Source: Planctomycetota bacterium
GTDB taxonomy: Bacteria; Planctomycetota; SZUA-567; JAFGNG01
Assembly: GCA_016927125.1 (NCBI GenBank)
Contig: JAFGNG010000117.1
Span: 1 to 15,641, forward strand
Length of the DNA: 15,641 bases
Direction: 5' to 3'
The position numbers were made by a program, and so were the translations under genes. Of this stretch, positions 7,015-14,687 are shown piece after piece. Under the pieces are notes generated by a model. That model had not been told where the DNA came from, ran no database searches, and saw nothing but the letters and a program-made list of their open reading frames with translations. How positions within the stretch are numbered: position 1 is the stretch's first letter; every line of letters begins with the position of its first letter.

Positions 7015-7773
7015 ATGGCGGTAGGTAATGTATTTACCCGCGGATTCTTTAAAGAAAACCCGGTCTTTGTCCTCCTGCTCGGATTATGCCCCGCCCTGGC
7101 TGTTACCACCGGTTTGAAAAACGCGCTTGGGATGGGCCTGGCCGCGACCTTTGTCCTGGTCTGCAGCAATCTGATTGTTTCTCTCTCCCGCAAATTCATT
7201 CCTAAGGAAGTGCGGATCCCCTGCTTTATTGTGATTATTGCGACTTTTGTTACCATTGTGAAGATGGTGATGGCAGCTTTCCTGCCGGAGCTCAAGGAAG
7301 CGCTGGGGATCTTCCTGCCCTTGATTGTGGTTAACTGCATCATTCTCGGCCGCGCGGAAGCCTTTGCCTCCAAGAACAAGCTGCTCCCATCCGTGATTGA
7401 CGGCCTGGGCATGGGGATCGGCTTTACCCTGGCGATCTGCATTATCGGGATTGTCCGGGAAATCCTCGGCGCGTGGATGATCTTTGGCATCCCGATCACG
7501 CGCGGCGGCATGGCTTATTCCATGAAGGTCTTTATCCTGGCGCCGGGAGGGTTTTTGGCCATGGGGCTGCTGCTGGCTTACTTTAATTATCTCGGTGCGC
7601 AGCGTGCCCGCAGGCTTGCCCTGGCGCAGAAGGGAATCCATGAAGGCAAGGGTGCACCAGCGGTGGATACCAGTAATCCTACTGTTCAAACTATCAATTC
7701 CCAGAATATGATTGGCAAAACCGGAGCCGGGCCTTGCAACCTCTGCCCGGGATGCGATAAGCCCAATTTTTAG
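7015..7773 (+). CDS. rnfE: Rnf complex membrane subunit RnfE with cysteine-rich C-terminal tail
   Basis: RnfE is one of the two homologous six-helix membrane subunits of the Rnf ferredoxin:NAD+ oxidoreductase. The signature blocks are FFKENPVFVLLLGLCPALAV (with C25) and LPLIVVNCIILGRAEAFA (with C108). In Rnf/Nqr structures, such cysteines from RnfA and RnfE together hold an intramembrane Fe-S cluster. The DGLGMGIGFTLA helix and RGGMAYSMKVFILAPGGF loop also fit. After the last helix (about residue 195) comes a basic stretch and a roughly 50-residue polar tail ending GPCNLCPGCDKPNF (C241, C244, C247). I do not recall this from model RnfE proteins. By the N-in topology known for NqrD/RnfE and the positive-inside rule, the tail is probably cytosolic. 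The ATG has GGGAAGG upstream. It is the first gene of the operon, 12 bp from rnfA. Confidence 0.95.
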   Translation: MAVGNVFTRGFFKENPVFVLLLGLCPALAVTTGLKNALGMGLAATFVLVCSNLIVSLSRKFIPKEVRIPCFIVIIATFVTIVKMVMAAFLPELKEALGIFLPLIVVNCIILGRAEAFASKNKLLPSVIDGLGMGIGFTLAICIIGIVREILGAWMIFGIPITRGGMAYSMKVFILAPGGFLAMGLLLAYFNYLGAQRARRLALAQKGIHEGKGAPAVDTSNPTVQTINSQNMIGKTGAGPCNLCPGCDKPNF

Positions 7774-7785
7774 ATAGGATTCAAG

Positions 7786-8397
7786 GTGGAACAAGCTGTC
7801 ATTTATTTGAAAATCATCTTTGCGGCTGTTTTTGTCCAGAATTTTGTGCTGTCAAAATTCCTGGGACTCTGCCCCTTTATCGGGGTCAGCAAGAAGCGTA
7901 GTTCCGCGATCGGCATGGGCCTGGCGGTGATCTTTGTCATGACCCTGGCAAGCGCTGCCACCATGCTGATCTACCAGTACCTCCTCAAGCCTTTTAAAAT
8001 GGAGTTTTACCTCGATATTGTCAGTTTCATCGTGGTAATCGCGGCGCTGGTGCAGTTTGTGGAGCTGGCGATGCGTAAGCTCGCCCCTGCCCTTTATAAA
8101 GCGCTCGGGATTTACCTGCCGCTGATTACCACCAACTGCGCGGTTCTCGGCGTGACCCAGCTCAACCTGGAGTTCGCCAAGCTCAACGGCATCACCCTTA
8201 CTGATTGCCTCCTCCGCAGTATTGTCAACGGCGTCTTCGCCGGGGTGGGCTTTACCCTTGCCCTTGTATTGATGGCCGGGATTCGCGAACGTTTGGAATC
8301 TTCGCCCGTGCCGGAATGCATGCAAGGGGTTCCAATCGCTTTTATCGCCGCGGCCTGCATGGCGCTGGCCTTCTTCGGCTTTGCCGGCATTGCATAA
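7786..8397 (+). CDS. rnfA: Rnf complex membrane subunit RnfA
   Basis: RnfA is the inverted partner of RnfE in the membrane core of Rnf. The 203-residue protein has about six membrane helices and the conserved motifs AAVFVQNFVLSKFLGLCPFIGVS (C29) and GIYLPLITTNCAVLGV (C118). These supply its share of the intramembrane cluster ligands. A further typical block is SIVNGVFAGVGFTLALVLMAGIRERLE. The start is a GTG at 7786, chosen because the protein begins with the family-typical MEQAVIYLKIIFAAVFVQN and AGGA lies seven bases upstream. It follows rnfE by 12 bp and precedes rnfB by 21 bp, so these are cotranscribed. Confidence 0.96.
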   Translation: MEQAVIYLKIIFAAVFVQNFVLSKFLGLCPFIGVSKKRSSAIGMGLAVIFVMTLASAATMLIYQYLLKPFKMEFYLDIVSFIVVIAALVQFVELAMRKLAPALYKALGIYLPLITTNCAVLGVTQLNLEFAKLNGITLTDCLLRSIVNGVFAGVGFTLALVLMAGIRERLESSPVPECMQGVPIAFIAAACMALAFFGFAGIA

Positions 8398-8418
8398 TTT
8401 AACCGCCAAAGGAATATC

Positions 8419-9276
8419 ATGGATTGGAAAGCTTTAAGCATAGCATTGGGCAGCATGGCAGGCATTGGCGCTGTCCTGGGGATTGTCCTGGCCTGGGGTA
8501 GCAAGCGCTTTTTTGTCAAGGTTGATGAGCGCGTCGAACAGGTGGAAGCAATTCTCCCCGGGGTTAATTGCGGCGCCTGCGGCTTTCCGGGGTGCTCAGG
8601 CTACGCTGAGGCTATCGTAACCTCTGAAGCTACAATGACGTTATGCTCTCCTGGAGGCGCCGAATGTGCGCATGATATCGCCCGGATCATGGGTGCGGAG
8701 GTAGAGGCGGTCGAACCGAAGTATGCACTTACCGCCTGCCAGGGAGGGAATGTTCCCAACCGTTTTGACTATTCCGGCGTACATGACTGCCGCGCGGCCG
8801 TGGTCCCTGGTATGGGCGGGGGCATCAAGCACTGCACCTATGGTTGTATCGGTTACGGCACCTGCGCTAGGGCCTGCCCCTTTGGCGCCATTACCATGAA
8901 TGACAAGCAGATGCCGGTGATTGATGAAGAGAAGTGCACCGGTTGCGGTCGCTGCGTGGAGGTCTGCCCGCGCGATTTGAACCGGATTGATCGTGAAAGC
9001 CGGACCGTCTTTGTCCTCTGCACCAGCCACGACAAGGGCGCGGTTACTAATAAAATCTGTGATCATGGCTGCATTGCCTGCAAAAAATGCGAGCAGGAAT
9101 GCCCCTTTGATGCTATCCATGTGATCGACAACCTCGCGGTCATAGACTATGAAAAATGCAAGCTCTGCGGCAAATGCGTAGATGTCTGCCCGAAAGGAGT
9201 CATTGTCAACCTCCGCAAAGAACGCCGCGCTCGCAAGCAGGCGCGAGAAACAGCAGCTAAGGAGGCGACGACTTAA
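8419..9276 (+). CDS. rnfB: Rnf complex ferredoxin-type subunit RnfB (multi-cluster form)
   Basis: RnfB receives electrons from ferredoxin and passes them into the membrane core. The 285-residue protein has one N-terminal membrane helix (about 7-27). An Fe-S domain CGACGFPGC (C51, C54, C59, plus C76) follows, as in all RnfB. Then come four ferredoxin-like groups: C139/C143/C149/C153, C173/C176/C179/C183, C218/C221/C224/C228 and C247/C250/C253/C257. That predicts about five [4Fe-4S] clusters, more than the roughly three in E. coli RsxB, and similar to the long clostridial and methanogen forms. C201 and C214 are extra. The C-terminal tail is rich in Arg, Lys and Ala. AAAGGA precedes the ATG. The stop codon abuts the rnfC start with no gap. 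Confidence 0.96.
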   Translation: MDWKALSIALGSMAGIGAVLGIVLAWGSKRFFVKVDERVEQVEAILPGVNCGACGFPGCSGYAEAIVTSEATMTLCSPGGAECAHDIARIMGAEVEAVEPKYALTACQGGNVPNRFDYSGVHDCRAAVVPGMGGGIKHCTYGCIGYGTCARACPFGAITMNDKQMPVIDEEKCTGCGRCVEVCPRDLNRIDRESRTVFVLCTSHDKGAVTNKICDHGCIACKKCEQECPFDAIHVIDNLAVIDYEKCKLCGKCVDVCPKGVIVNLRKERRARKQARETAAKEATT

Positions 9277-10629
9277 ATGGCTTTCCTAAAGACCTTCAAG
9301 GGCGGGGTACATCCCCCTGACCACAAACAACTTAGCAAAGACGCGGCCATCACCGAGGCCATGGTACCGGAATTACTGACTGTCCCCATGGCGCAGCATA
9401 TTGGCAAGCCTGCCCAGCCGGTGGTCAAGGTAACTGACGAGGTGAAGCGCGGGCAGGTTATCGGTGAATCCCAGGGATTTGTCTCCGCCAATGTCCACTC
9501 CCCCGTCAGCGGCAAGGTTAAGAGAATTACCGAATGCAACACCCCCCTCGGCACCAAGACCCAGGCTATTCTTATTGAGAATGACGGCCAGGACACCTGG
9601 GCTGAAGGGTGCAATGTTGAGTCCAACCCGGAAAACTTAACCCCGAAGGAAATCCGTTCCCGGATTGCGGACGCGGGAATAGTCGGCATGGGCGGCGCGA
9701 CCTTCCCGACCCATGTCAAGCTCTCTCCTCCCGAGGGCAAGACCATTGACACGGTATTGCTTAATGGCGTTGAATGTGAACCTTATCTCACCAGCGACTA
9801 CCGCCTGATGTTAGAAAGCCCAGATACCATTGTCAAAGGCTTGCAACTGGTAATGCGAGCGGTTAATTGCAATAACGGCTATATCGGCGTAGAAGCCAAT
9901 AAGCCTGATGCCTTTAAAATCATGGAGAAGACTTGCAAAGAGCTGTCCTCCAGTGATGCCAGGCTGGCAGCGGTGATGCTGGAGGTCAAGTATCCGCAGG
10001 GTGGTGAAAAACAGTTGATTGAGGCAGTGCTAAACCGTGAGGTCCCGAGCGGCAGACTGCCGATGGATATTGGCGCGCTGGTGCAGAATGTCGGCAGCTC
10101 GCATGCGATTTATCAAGCCTGCTATCTGAACCGGCCGCTGACCGAACGGATTGTCGCCGTGACCGGAGAAGCCGTCGCGGAACCGGCGAATCTGCTGGCG
10201 CGCATCGGTACCCCCATCGGCGACCTCCTCAGGCATTGCCGCTTTGATGAAGAGAAAGCCGTGAAATTAATCTGCGGCGGGCCGATGATGGGCCTGGCGC
10301 ACTTCGACCTGGAAATGCCGGTTAATAAGGGTATGAGCGGCCTCCTGGCTTTGACCGATGCCAGCGATTGGGACTTCCGCCATTGCATCCGCTGCGGGCG
10401 CTGTGTGGACGGCTGCGCCGCGCACCTGCTGCCCTCCGAGCTTTCGATTATTGGCGAGTCTGGCCGCTTCCTCGACGCGGAAGAGGCCAATGTCATGGAT
10501 TGTATCGAATGTGGCGCCTGCACCTATGTCTGTCCCGCACGGCGGCCGATTGTCCAGTGGATCAAGCTGGCCAAGCAGGAAATCATGAAGGAACGCCTGC
10601 GCAAGGCAGAGCAGGCCAAGGCCGTTTAA
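9277..10629 (+). CDS. rnfC: Rnf complex NADH/FMN subunit RnfC
   Basis: RnfC is the peripheral cytosolic subunit that exchanges electrons with NAD+/NADH. The 450-residue protein opens with FKGGVHPPDHK, then a biotinyl-like barrel (about 40-85, with SPVSGKV). The nucleotide and flavin region shows GMGGATFPTHVKL (137-149), NGVECEPYLTSDY (163-175) and YPQGGEKQL (239-247). Two [4Fe-4S] motifs lie near the C-terminus: C370/C373/C376/C380 and C409/C412/C415/C419. The length matches typical compact RnfC, without the long Ala/Lys-rich tail of E. coli RsxC. The ATG immediately follows the rnfB stop. AAGGAGG lies within the end of rnfB at 9259-9265, so translation of the two is probably coupled. Confidence 0.97.
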   Translation: MAFLKTFKGGVHPPDHKQLSKDAAITEAMVPELLTVPMAQHIGKPAQPVVKVTDEVKRGQVIGESQGFVSANVHSPVSGKVKRITECNTPLGTKTQAILIENDGQDTWAEGCNVESNPENLTPKEIRSRIADAGIVGMGGATFPTHVKLSPPEGKTIDTVLLNGVECEPYLTSDYRLMLESPDTIVKGLQLVMRAVNCNNGYIGVEANKPDAFKIMEKTCKELSSSDARLAAVMLEVKYPQGGEKQLIEAVLNREVPSGRLPMDIGALVQNVGSSHAIYQACYLNRPLTERIVAVTGEAVAEPANLLARIGTPIGDLLRHCRFDEEKAVKLICGGPMMGLAHFDLEMPVNKGMSGLLALTDASDWDFRHCIRCGRCVDGCAAHLLPSELSIIGESGRFLDAEEANVMDCIECGACTYVCPARRPIVQWIKLAKQEIMKERLRKAEQAKAV

Positions 10630-10648
10630 CTTTTTTAGAGGAAATCTT

Positions 10649-11782
10649 GTGGCAAAGCAATTTGTAATTACTCCCAGCCCTCATCTCAAGACCAAGGAAG
10701 ACATTGGCGCGATCATGCGGGCCGTCTGCCTGGCCCTGGCCCCGGCGTTTATTTTTGCTTTATATCGCTTCGGTTACTGGTCGATTGCGGTAACCGCGAT
10801 CGCGGTGGTCACCGCGGTTGTAACCGAAGCGATCTGCCAGCGCCTGCGGCATGTACCTTATACTGTTGACGATTACAGCGCGGTCGTGACCGGCCTGCTG
10901 CTCGCGGCGGTACTACCGCCCAATGTCGCCTGGTATGTCCCTTTTGTCGGCAGTATTGTCGCAATCGGGATTGCCAAGCACTGCTTCGGCGGCCTTGGCT
11001 GTAATATCTGGAACCCGGCTCTGATGGGCAGGGCCTTCCTGCAAGCTGCCTTTCCTACTGAGATCAACTCCGGTACTTGGCCGGCGGCAAAAGGCGAAAG
11101 CCTGCTCACCTCCATCTATACGAATATTAATGGCAGCTTTGATTTCCTGGTAGAGTCTGCCAAACAGGTGGGCGCGGATGTCATCACCTCCGCCACCCCG
11201 CTGGAGCAGCTTACCCGCGTGGTCGATGTCGCCGGCAAGGTGGAGATCCCGGGCGCTATCTATGTGCAGAATGGCGTTATCCAGGTTTCAAACTCACAGA
11301 TTTTTGATGTCTTTATGGGTAATACCTTCGGCTGCATCGGGGAGATCTCCGCCCTGGCCCTGCTGCTCGGGGGAATCTACCTCCTCGGCAAGAAGATCAT
11401 TACCTGGCATATCCCCTTCGCGTATATCGCCACCGTCGCGCTGTTGGGATGGATCTTGCCCGCCCCTTACAGTAATGGCGAGGCAACCGCTTATACCGCC
11501 TGGTTCACCGGCCCGTGGCTCATGCATGTTGTCGGCGGCGGTCTCTTTATCGGCGCATTCTTCATGGCCACCGACATGGTTACCAGCCCCATGAGCCGCC
11601 TGGGAAAATTGCTCTTCGGCTGTGGCTGCGGATTGCTGACCATTGTCATCCGCATCTACGGCGGTTACCCCGAAGGGGTGTGTTATTCGATTCTCCTGAT
11701 GAATACGGTTGTACCCATGATTGATTGCTGGACGCGGCCGAGGGTCTACGGCACGGCCAAAGCGAGTTGCCCTAAACACTAA
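10649..11782 (+). CDS. rnfD: Rnf complex membrane flavoprotein subunit RnfD
   Basis: RnfD is the large membrane subunit that carries covalent FMN and is thought to line the ion path. The 377-residue protein has about nine to ten hydrophobic segments. Motifs include SPHLKTKEDIGAIM at the N-terminus, DDYSAVVTGLLLAAVLPPN (74-92), FGGLGCNIWNPALMGRAFL (113-131) and SATPLEQL, whose T183 matches the flavin-linking Thr of NqrB/RnfD. The C-terminal half has GGGLFIGAFFMATDMVTSP and YGGYPEGVCYSILLMN. The start is GTG at 10649 with AGAGGAAA upstream, giving the family-typical MAKQFVITPSPHLK. Attaching FMN needs an ApbE-type transferase, which is not in this window. It lies 19 bp after rnfC. Confidence 0.96.
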   Translation: MAKQFVITPSPHLKTKEDIGAIMRAVCLALAPAFIFALYRFGYWSIAVTAIAVVTAVVTEAICQRLRHVPYTVDDYSAVVTGLLLAAVLPPNVAWYVPFVGSIVAIGIAKHCFGGLGCNIWNPALMGRAFLQAAFPTEINSGTWPAAKGESLLTSIYTNINGSFDFLVESAKQVGADVITSATPLEQLTRVVDVAGKVEIPGAIYVQNGVIQVSNSQIFDVFMGNTFGCIGEISALALLLGGIYLLGKKIITWHIPFAYIATVALLGWILPAPYSNGEATAYTAWFTGPWLMHVVGGGLFIGAFFMATDMVTSPMSRLGKLLFGCGCGLLTIVIRIYGGYPEGVCYSILLMNTVVPMIDCWTRPRVYGTAKASCPKH

Positions 11783-11800
11783 TAATTTCAAGGATTAAAC

Positions 11801-12481
11801 ATGATCTCCTTCATCCGTTATCCCCTGGTTCTTGGCGTAGTCGCAGCGTTGTCCGGCCTGGCGCTGTATGGCACTTATTCCTCCACCAAGGCGGGGATTG
11901 CCAAGCAGGAAGCCCTGGCGCGAAGCAAGGCGCTGGAAAAGATCTTCCTCTCCGGATATGGCGAGATTGAAGAAGTTCTCGGCGAAAAAGGCGCTCTCCT
12001 CTATACCAAGGTTTGGCTCGGCCAGAAAAATGGCGAACCGGATTTTTACGCGATCGAGGGCAGCGCGATCGGCTATAACTCCGCAGTCCCGGTGCGCTTG
12101 ATGGCGGGTTTCACCAATCCCCAAAAACCCAATTCTGAATACGGCAACAAGGCGGGTTACCTGCTGGTCGGTTGGAGCGTCACCCGCAGCGAAGAGACCC
12201 CCGGGCTGGGTGAAAACATCAAGGAAGTCGCCCCGGCCTGCTCCATAGCTGAAGTGATAACCAGCAATGTGCACGAGCAAGGCGCGGACAAGCGCACCGG
12301 CTTCCAGAAACAGTTTGCCGATCCCGCCACGGGGAAGGTTTATACCGCCACGGAATTGAAGCTATCGAAGGATGGCGGCCCCATCGACGGCATTTCCGGC
12401 GCCACTATTACCAGCCGCGCGGTTATCGGGGCGCTCCAGGATGCAGATGCCAAATTGAAAGCAGTACTGGAAAATAACTAG
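11801..12481 (+). CDS. rnfG: Rnf complex FMN-binding subunit RnfG
   Basis: RnfG is a membrane-anchored periplasmic flavoprotein that transfers electrons between the membrane core subunits of Rnf. The 226-residue protein has one N-terminal membrane helix (about 7-26) and a periplasmic FMN-binding domain. That domain contains TRSEETPGLGENI (128-140) and the flavinylation motif DGISGATITS with T202 as the acceptor, the classic S-G-A-T sequence recognised by ApbE. The rest of the domain (GFQKQFADPATGK) is family-like. AAGGA precedes the ATG, which is 18 bp after rnfD. It is the last rnf gene here and is followed by the CPBP protease gene. Confidence 0.95.
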   Translation: MISFIRYPLVLGVVAALSGLALYGTYSSTKAGIAKQEALARSKALEKIFLSGYGEIEEVLGEKGALLYTKVWLGQKNGEPDFYAIEGSAIGYNSAVPVRLMAGFTNPQKPNSEYGNKAGYLLVGWSVTRSEETPGLGENIKEVAPACSIAEVITSNVHEQGADKRTGFQKQFADPATGKVYTATELKLSKDGGPIDGISGATITSRAVIGALQDADAKLKAVLENN

Positions 12482-12581
12482 TCAACACCTTGCGTTAACC
12501 ACTCCCTGAGTTATCCCTGCTTTCTTGGCGGCAAAAGAAAGAGATCCATTTATAGAGAACCCTCTTCGAGAGCACACTGCC

Positions 12582-13319
12582 ATGGCGGAAAAGCGCCCCC
12601 TTTCCATCCTCTTGTACCTGGAAGAAAGCAAGCGTCCGGGCGTGGCATTGGCATTTATCTTTCCCATCCTCGCCGCTTATGAGGGCGGGGTGAGGTTCAT
12701 GAACCTGGGCCGGGATGAACATACGGTCAATGCCGCAGACGCGATTCTGAAACACGCCTTCGAAACCATTGGCATCTACGGCGCCTTGCTCTCCGCCCTC
12801 TGCATTGTGGTAACGCTGATCTTCATGCATCTCTACCGCGACCTCCCCTGGGATATCCGCCCGGCCACCGTCGGGATTATGATCCTGGAAAGCTTTGTTA
12901 TCGCCTTGCCGCTCATCCCGCTGCAGAAAATCATTGGCTGGGCGCTCCTCACCATTGAACCGGCGCAGGAACTGGGCACCCTGGAAAAATTGGTCTTGTC
13001 TCTCGGCGCGGGGGTTTACGAGGAATTCCTGTTTCGTATGGTGTTGTTGGGACTCTTGCTCTTGCTCGCCCGCTCCTTGTTGGGCAAAAAGCGGGAGACT
13101 GTCTCCTATGTCATTGCCGCGACCATCTCCGCGGTTATCTTTGCCGCCTTCCACCATTTCGGGCAGTACGGCGACCCCTTCACCCTGGAAAAATTTGCTT
13201 TCCGGACAGTCGCGGGCGTGTATTTCGCCTGGATCTACCTCACCCGTGGCTTCGGCATCGCAGTTGGGTGCCACACCGCCTACGACCTGATTGTGGTCGG
13301 GTCGGCTGGTTTCTTATAA
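12582..13319 (+). CDS. CPBP-family intramembrane metalloprotease
   Basis: This 245-residue protein has several hydrophobic segments and the CPBP (Abi, PF02517-type) signature. Motif 1 is YEEFLFRMV, with E147-E148 and R152. Motif 2 is FAAFHHFGQYGDPF with H191-H192. Motif 3 is AVGCHTAYDL with H231 and D235. These match the glutamates and histidines expected for the membrane-embedded metal site of Rce1-type proteases. The substrate is unknown. I chose ATG at 12582; an in-frame TTG at 12525 would add 19 polar residues but has no clear ribosome site. It begins 100 bp after rnfG on the same strand with no visible terminator, so cotranscription with rnf is plausible. The start at 12582 also lacks a strong ribosome site. 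Confidence 0.88.
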   Translation: MAEKRPLSILLYLEESKRPGVALAFIFPILAAYEGGVRFMNLGRDEHTVNAADAILKHAFETIGIYGALLSALCIVVTLIFMHLYRDLPWDIRPATVGIMILESFVIALPLIPLQKIIGWALLTIEPAQELGTLEKLVLSLGAGVYEEFLFRMVLLGLLLLLARSLLGKKRETVSYVIAATISAVIFAAFHHFGQYGDPFTLEKFAFRTVAGVYFAWIYLTRGFGIAVGCHTAYDLIVVGSAGFL

Positions 13320-13353
13320 TCTATGCCGGATTGGTATTACTGCGAGTGAAAAG

Positions 13354-14460
13354 TTATCGGCGCGGCCGCCAGTTCCAGAAACGGCGTTTGGGTTGGGCTT
13401 GGGCGGATGGTGCCAGGAAGGAGATCTCCTCGCCTTCGCCAGCATTCCCATATAATTCACCGCCGGGCGCCGGGCGCGGGCGTGGACCGTAGATCACGCT
13501 GTCAAGAGTGCGCAGGTAGCTCTTTGCCCAGCCCTGCCAAGTAAGCAACTCCACACTCATCTTGGTATGCTGGCGGTAATCTTTGACCGGTTCGGAGAGG
13601 TCTGGGATGGGGGAATGGAGATCCAGGACCTGCTGCCAGTAGAGCCGCGCGCCATCGGGATCGCCATGACCGAAGTAACAGATTTCACCCAAGCGGAAAT
13701 AAGTCCCGGCGCGCAAGGCCATGGCTCCGCCCTGCTCCGCCAGTTCAATAGCCTTGCCATAGCTGATCACCGCGGTATGGATTTCAACCCCGGATTCGTA
13801 TTCCTGGCGGTGTTCCTTCAACTCCAGGCCGCGGGCCTGGTGGATCTCGCCCTTGATGTGATAGAGGTTGGAATCGTCAGGTGAAAGCATAATAGCGCGC
13901 TCGGTGATATCCTGCGCGCTGTCAAAGTCTCCCAAATATTTGTAGATCAGCGCGATATCCGCCATCGCCTGGACAAACCTTGGCTCGGTGGAGAGGGCTT
14001 CCATGTAGTACCGCAAGGCATCTTTATATTCGCCCTGGCGTACGCGGTTGCCTGCCATCACATAAGCGATCCGTGCTGACGGGTTGATCTCAGAGACGGT
14101 GGTTATCTTGGGCGGAGTAGCCGGCGCCGGTTTTTTCTGGGGGATATCCTCTTCCGGGCATCTGGTATATTCCTCTACCTCAAGCGGCTGCGCGGCCGTG
14201 GCCGGCATCACCTGTACGGTTTCAACATTTGATTCCGGAATTGCCTCTTTAGCAACCATCCCCTCGGTTTCAGATGGAACTGCTTCCGCTTCCGGCGCAA
14301 GCTCGGTTGCAGTCTTGATTGTAGGCGGCTCCTGGATGATAGTCAGGATTGGTTTGCTGATAGTGGCGCTATTCTCCGCGGCGTTTACTCCCGGGAATAA
14401 CATTAGAACAGCAAGGGCTGTCAAAAGTAAGGTGTGGGTTACAGATCGCGTCGGCATCAT
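13354..14460 (-). CDS. Exported TPR-repeat protein
   Basis: This is a 368-residue protein with a signal peptide: TRSVTHT followed by a hydrophobic core and a likely cleavage after VNA (residue 27). Residues 28-125 are rich in Pro, Glu, Ala and Thr and look disordered. Residues about 128-285 form roughly four tetratricopeptide-like helical pairs, such as GNRVRQGEYKDALRYYMEAL and ALIYKYLGDFDSAQDITERAI. The C-terminus is basic and aromatic (RRFWNWRPRR). TPR proteins usually scaffold other proteins; an envelope role is inferred from the signal peptide. The first ATG at 14460 has GGAG about four bases upstream, and the adjacent second ATG would be equally workable. I do not recognise an ortholog. 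It converges on the CPBP gene with 34 bp between stops. Confidence 0.85.
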   Translation of the reverse strand: MMPTRSVTHTLLLTALAVLMLFPGVNAAENSATISKPILTIIQEPPTIKTATELAPEAEAVPSETEGMVAKEAIPESNVETVQVMPATAAQPLEVEEYTRCPEEDIPQKKPAPATPPKITTVSEINPSARIAYVMAGNRVRQGEYKDALRYYMEALSTEPRFVQAMADIALIYKYLGDFDSAQDITERAIMLSPDDSNLYHIKGEIHQARGLELKEHRQEYESGVEIHTAVISYGKAIELAEQGGAMALRAGTYFRLGEICYFGHGDPDGARLYWQQVLDLHSPIPDLSEPVKDYRQHTKMSVELLTWQGWAKSYLRTLDSVIYGPRPRPAPGGELYGNAGEGEEISFLAPSAQAQPKRRFWNWRPRR

Positions 14461-14495
14461 CTCTCTCCACGCTGCATCGCCTGAATTGGAGCGAT

Positions 14496-14522
14496 ATCAT
14501 ATTAAATTTCGGCCTGCGGCAA
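14496..14522 (-). promoter_or_regulatory. Weak candidate promoter of the TPR gene
   Basis: The minus strand carries TATGAT (14496-14501), five of six to the -10 consensus. TTGCCG (14517-14522) lies upstream with a short 15-bp spacer. The -35 overlaps the base of the neighbouring hairpin. Position relative to the TPR start is reasonable, but the spacing is poor. Confidence 0.3.
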
Positions 14523-14555
14523 GCTCCCGGTTATGGGATTGAGCCTTACGGCAGG
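14513..14555 (-). repeat. Long imperfect hairpin between cimA and the TPR gene
   Basis: On the minus strand, CCTGCCGTAAGGCTC is answered by GAGCTTGCCGCAGG. This gives a stem of about 13 pairs with one mismatch, one G-U and one bulge, and CCC/GGG pairing inside the loop. It lies in the only long gap of the right block. No U-tract follows, so it is not a textbook terminator. It could be a Rho-linked pause, an RNA stabiliser for the cimA transcript, or a control site for the TPR gene. Confidence 0.45.
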
Positions 14556-14687
14556 ACAATTCCTCCATAAACCTTCAGTTATGGATATCGTCAATCCGGT
14601 GAGAGTTGTACAGGAATTTTATCCCCTACAAGGGTGAAAGGGGCTTTCAGGGCGCATTTCAGGGGTTTTTACCCTGAGTTTAAGGCA

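Noticed and set aside
7084..7794. Minus-strand frame of 236 codons over rnfE
   Set aside because: It is antisense to rnfE, with a composition (many His, Gln, Asn, Gly) typical of a shadow frame.
7015..12481. Na+-translocating NADH:quinone reductase (Nqr) operon
   Set aside because: NqrA and NqrF are absent, while the ferredoxin-type RnfB and the Fe-S-bearing RnfC are present, so this is Rnf.
12495..13274. Minus-strand frame of 259 codons
   Set aside because: It is the complement of the CPBP gene, which has intact catalytic motifs in the plus direction.
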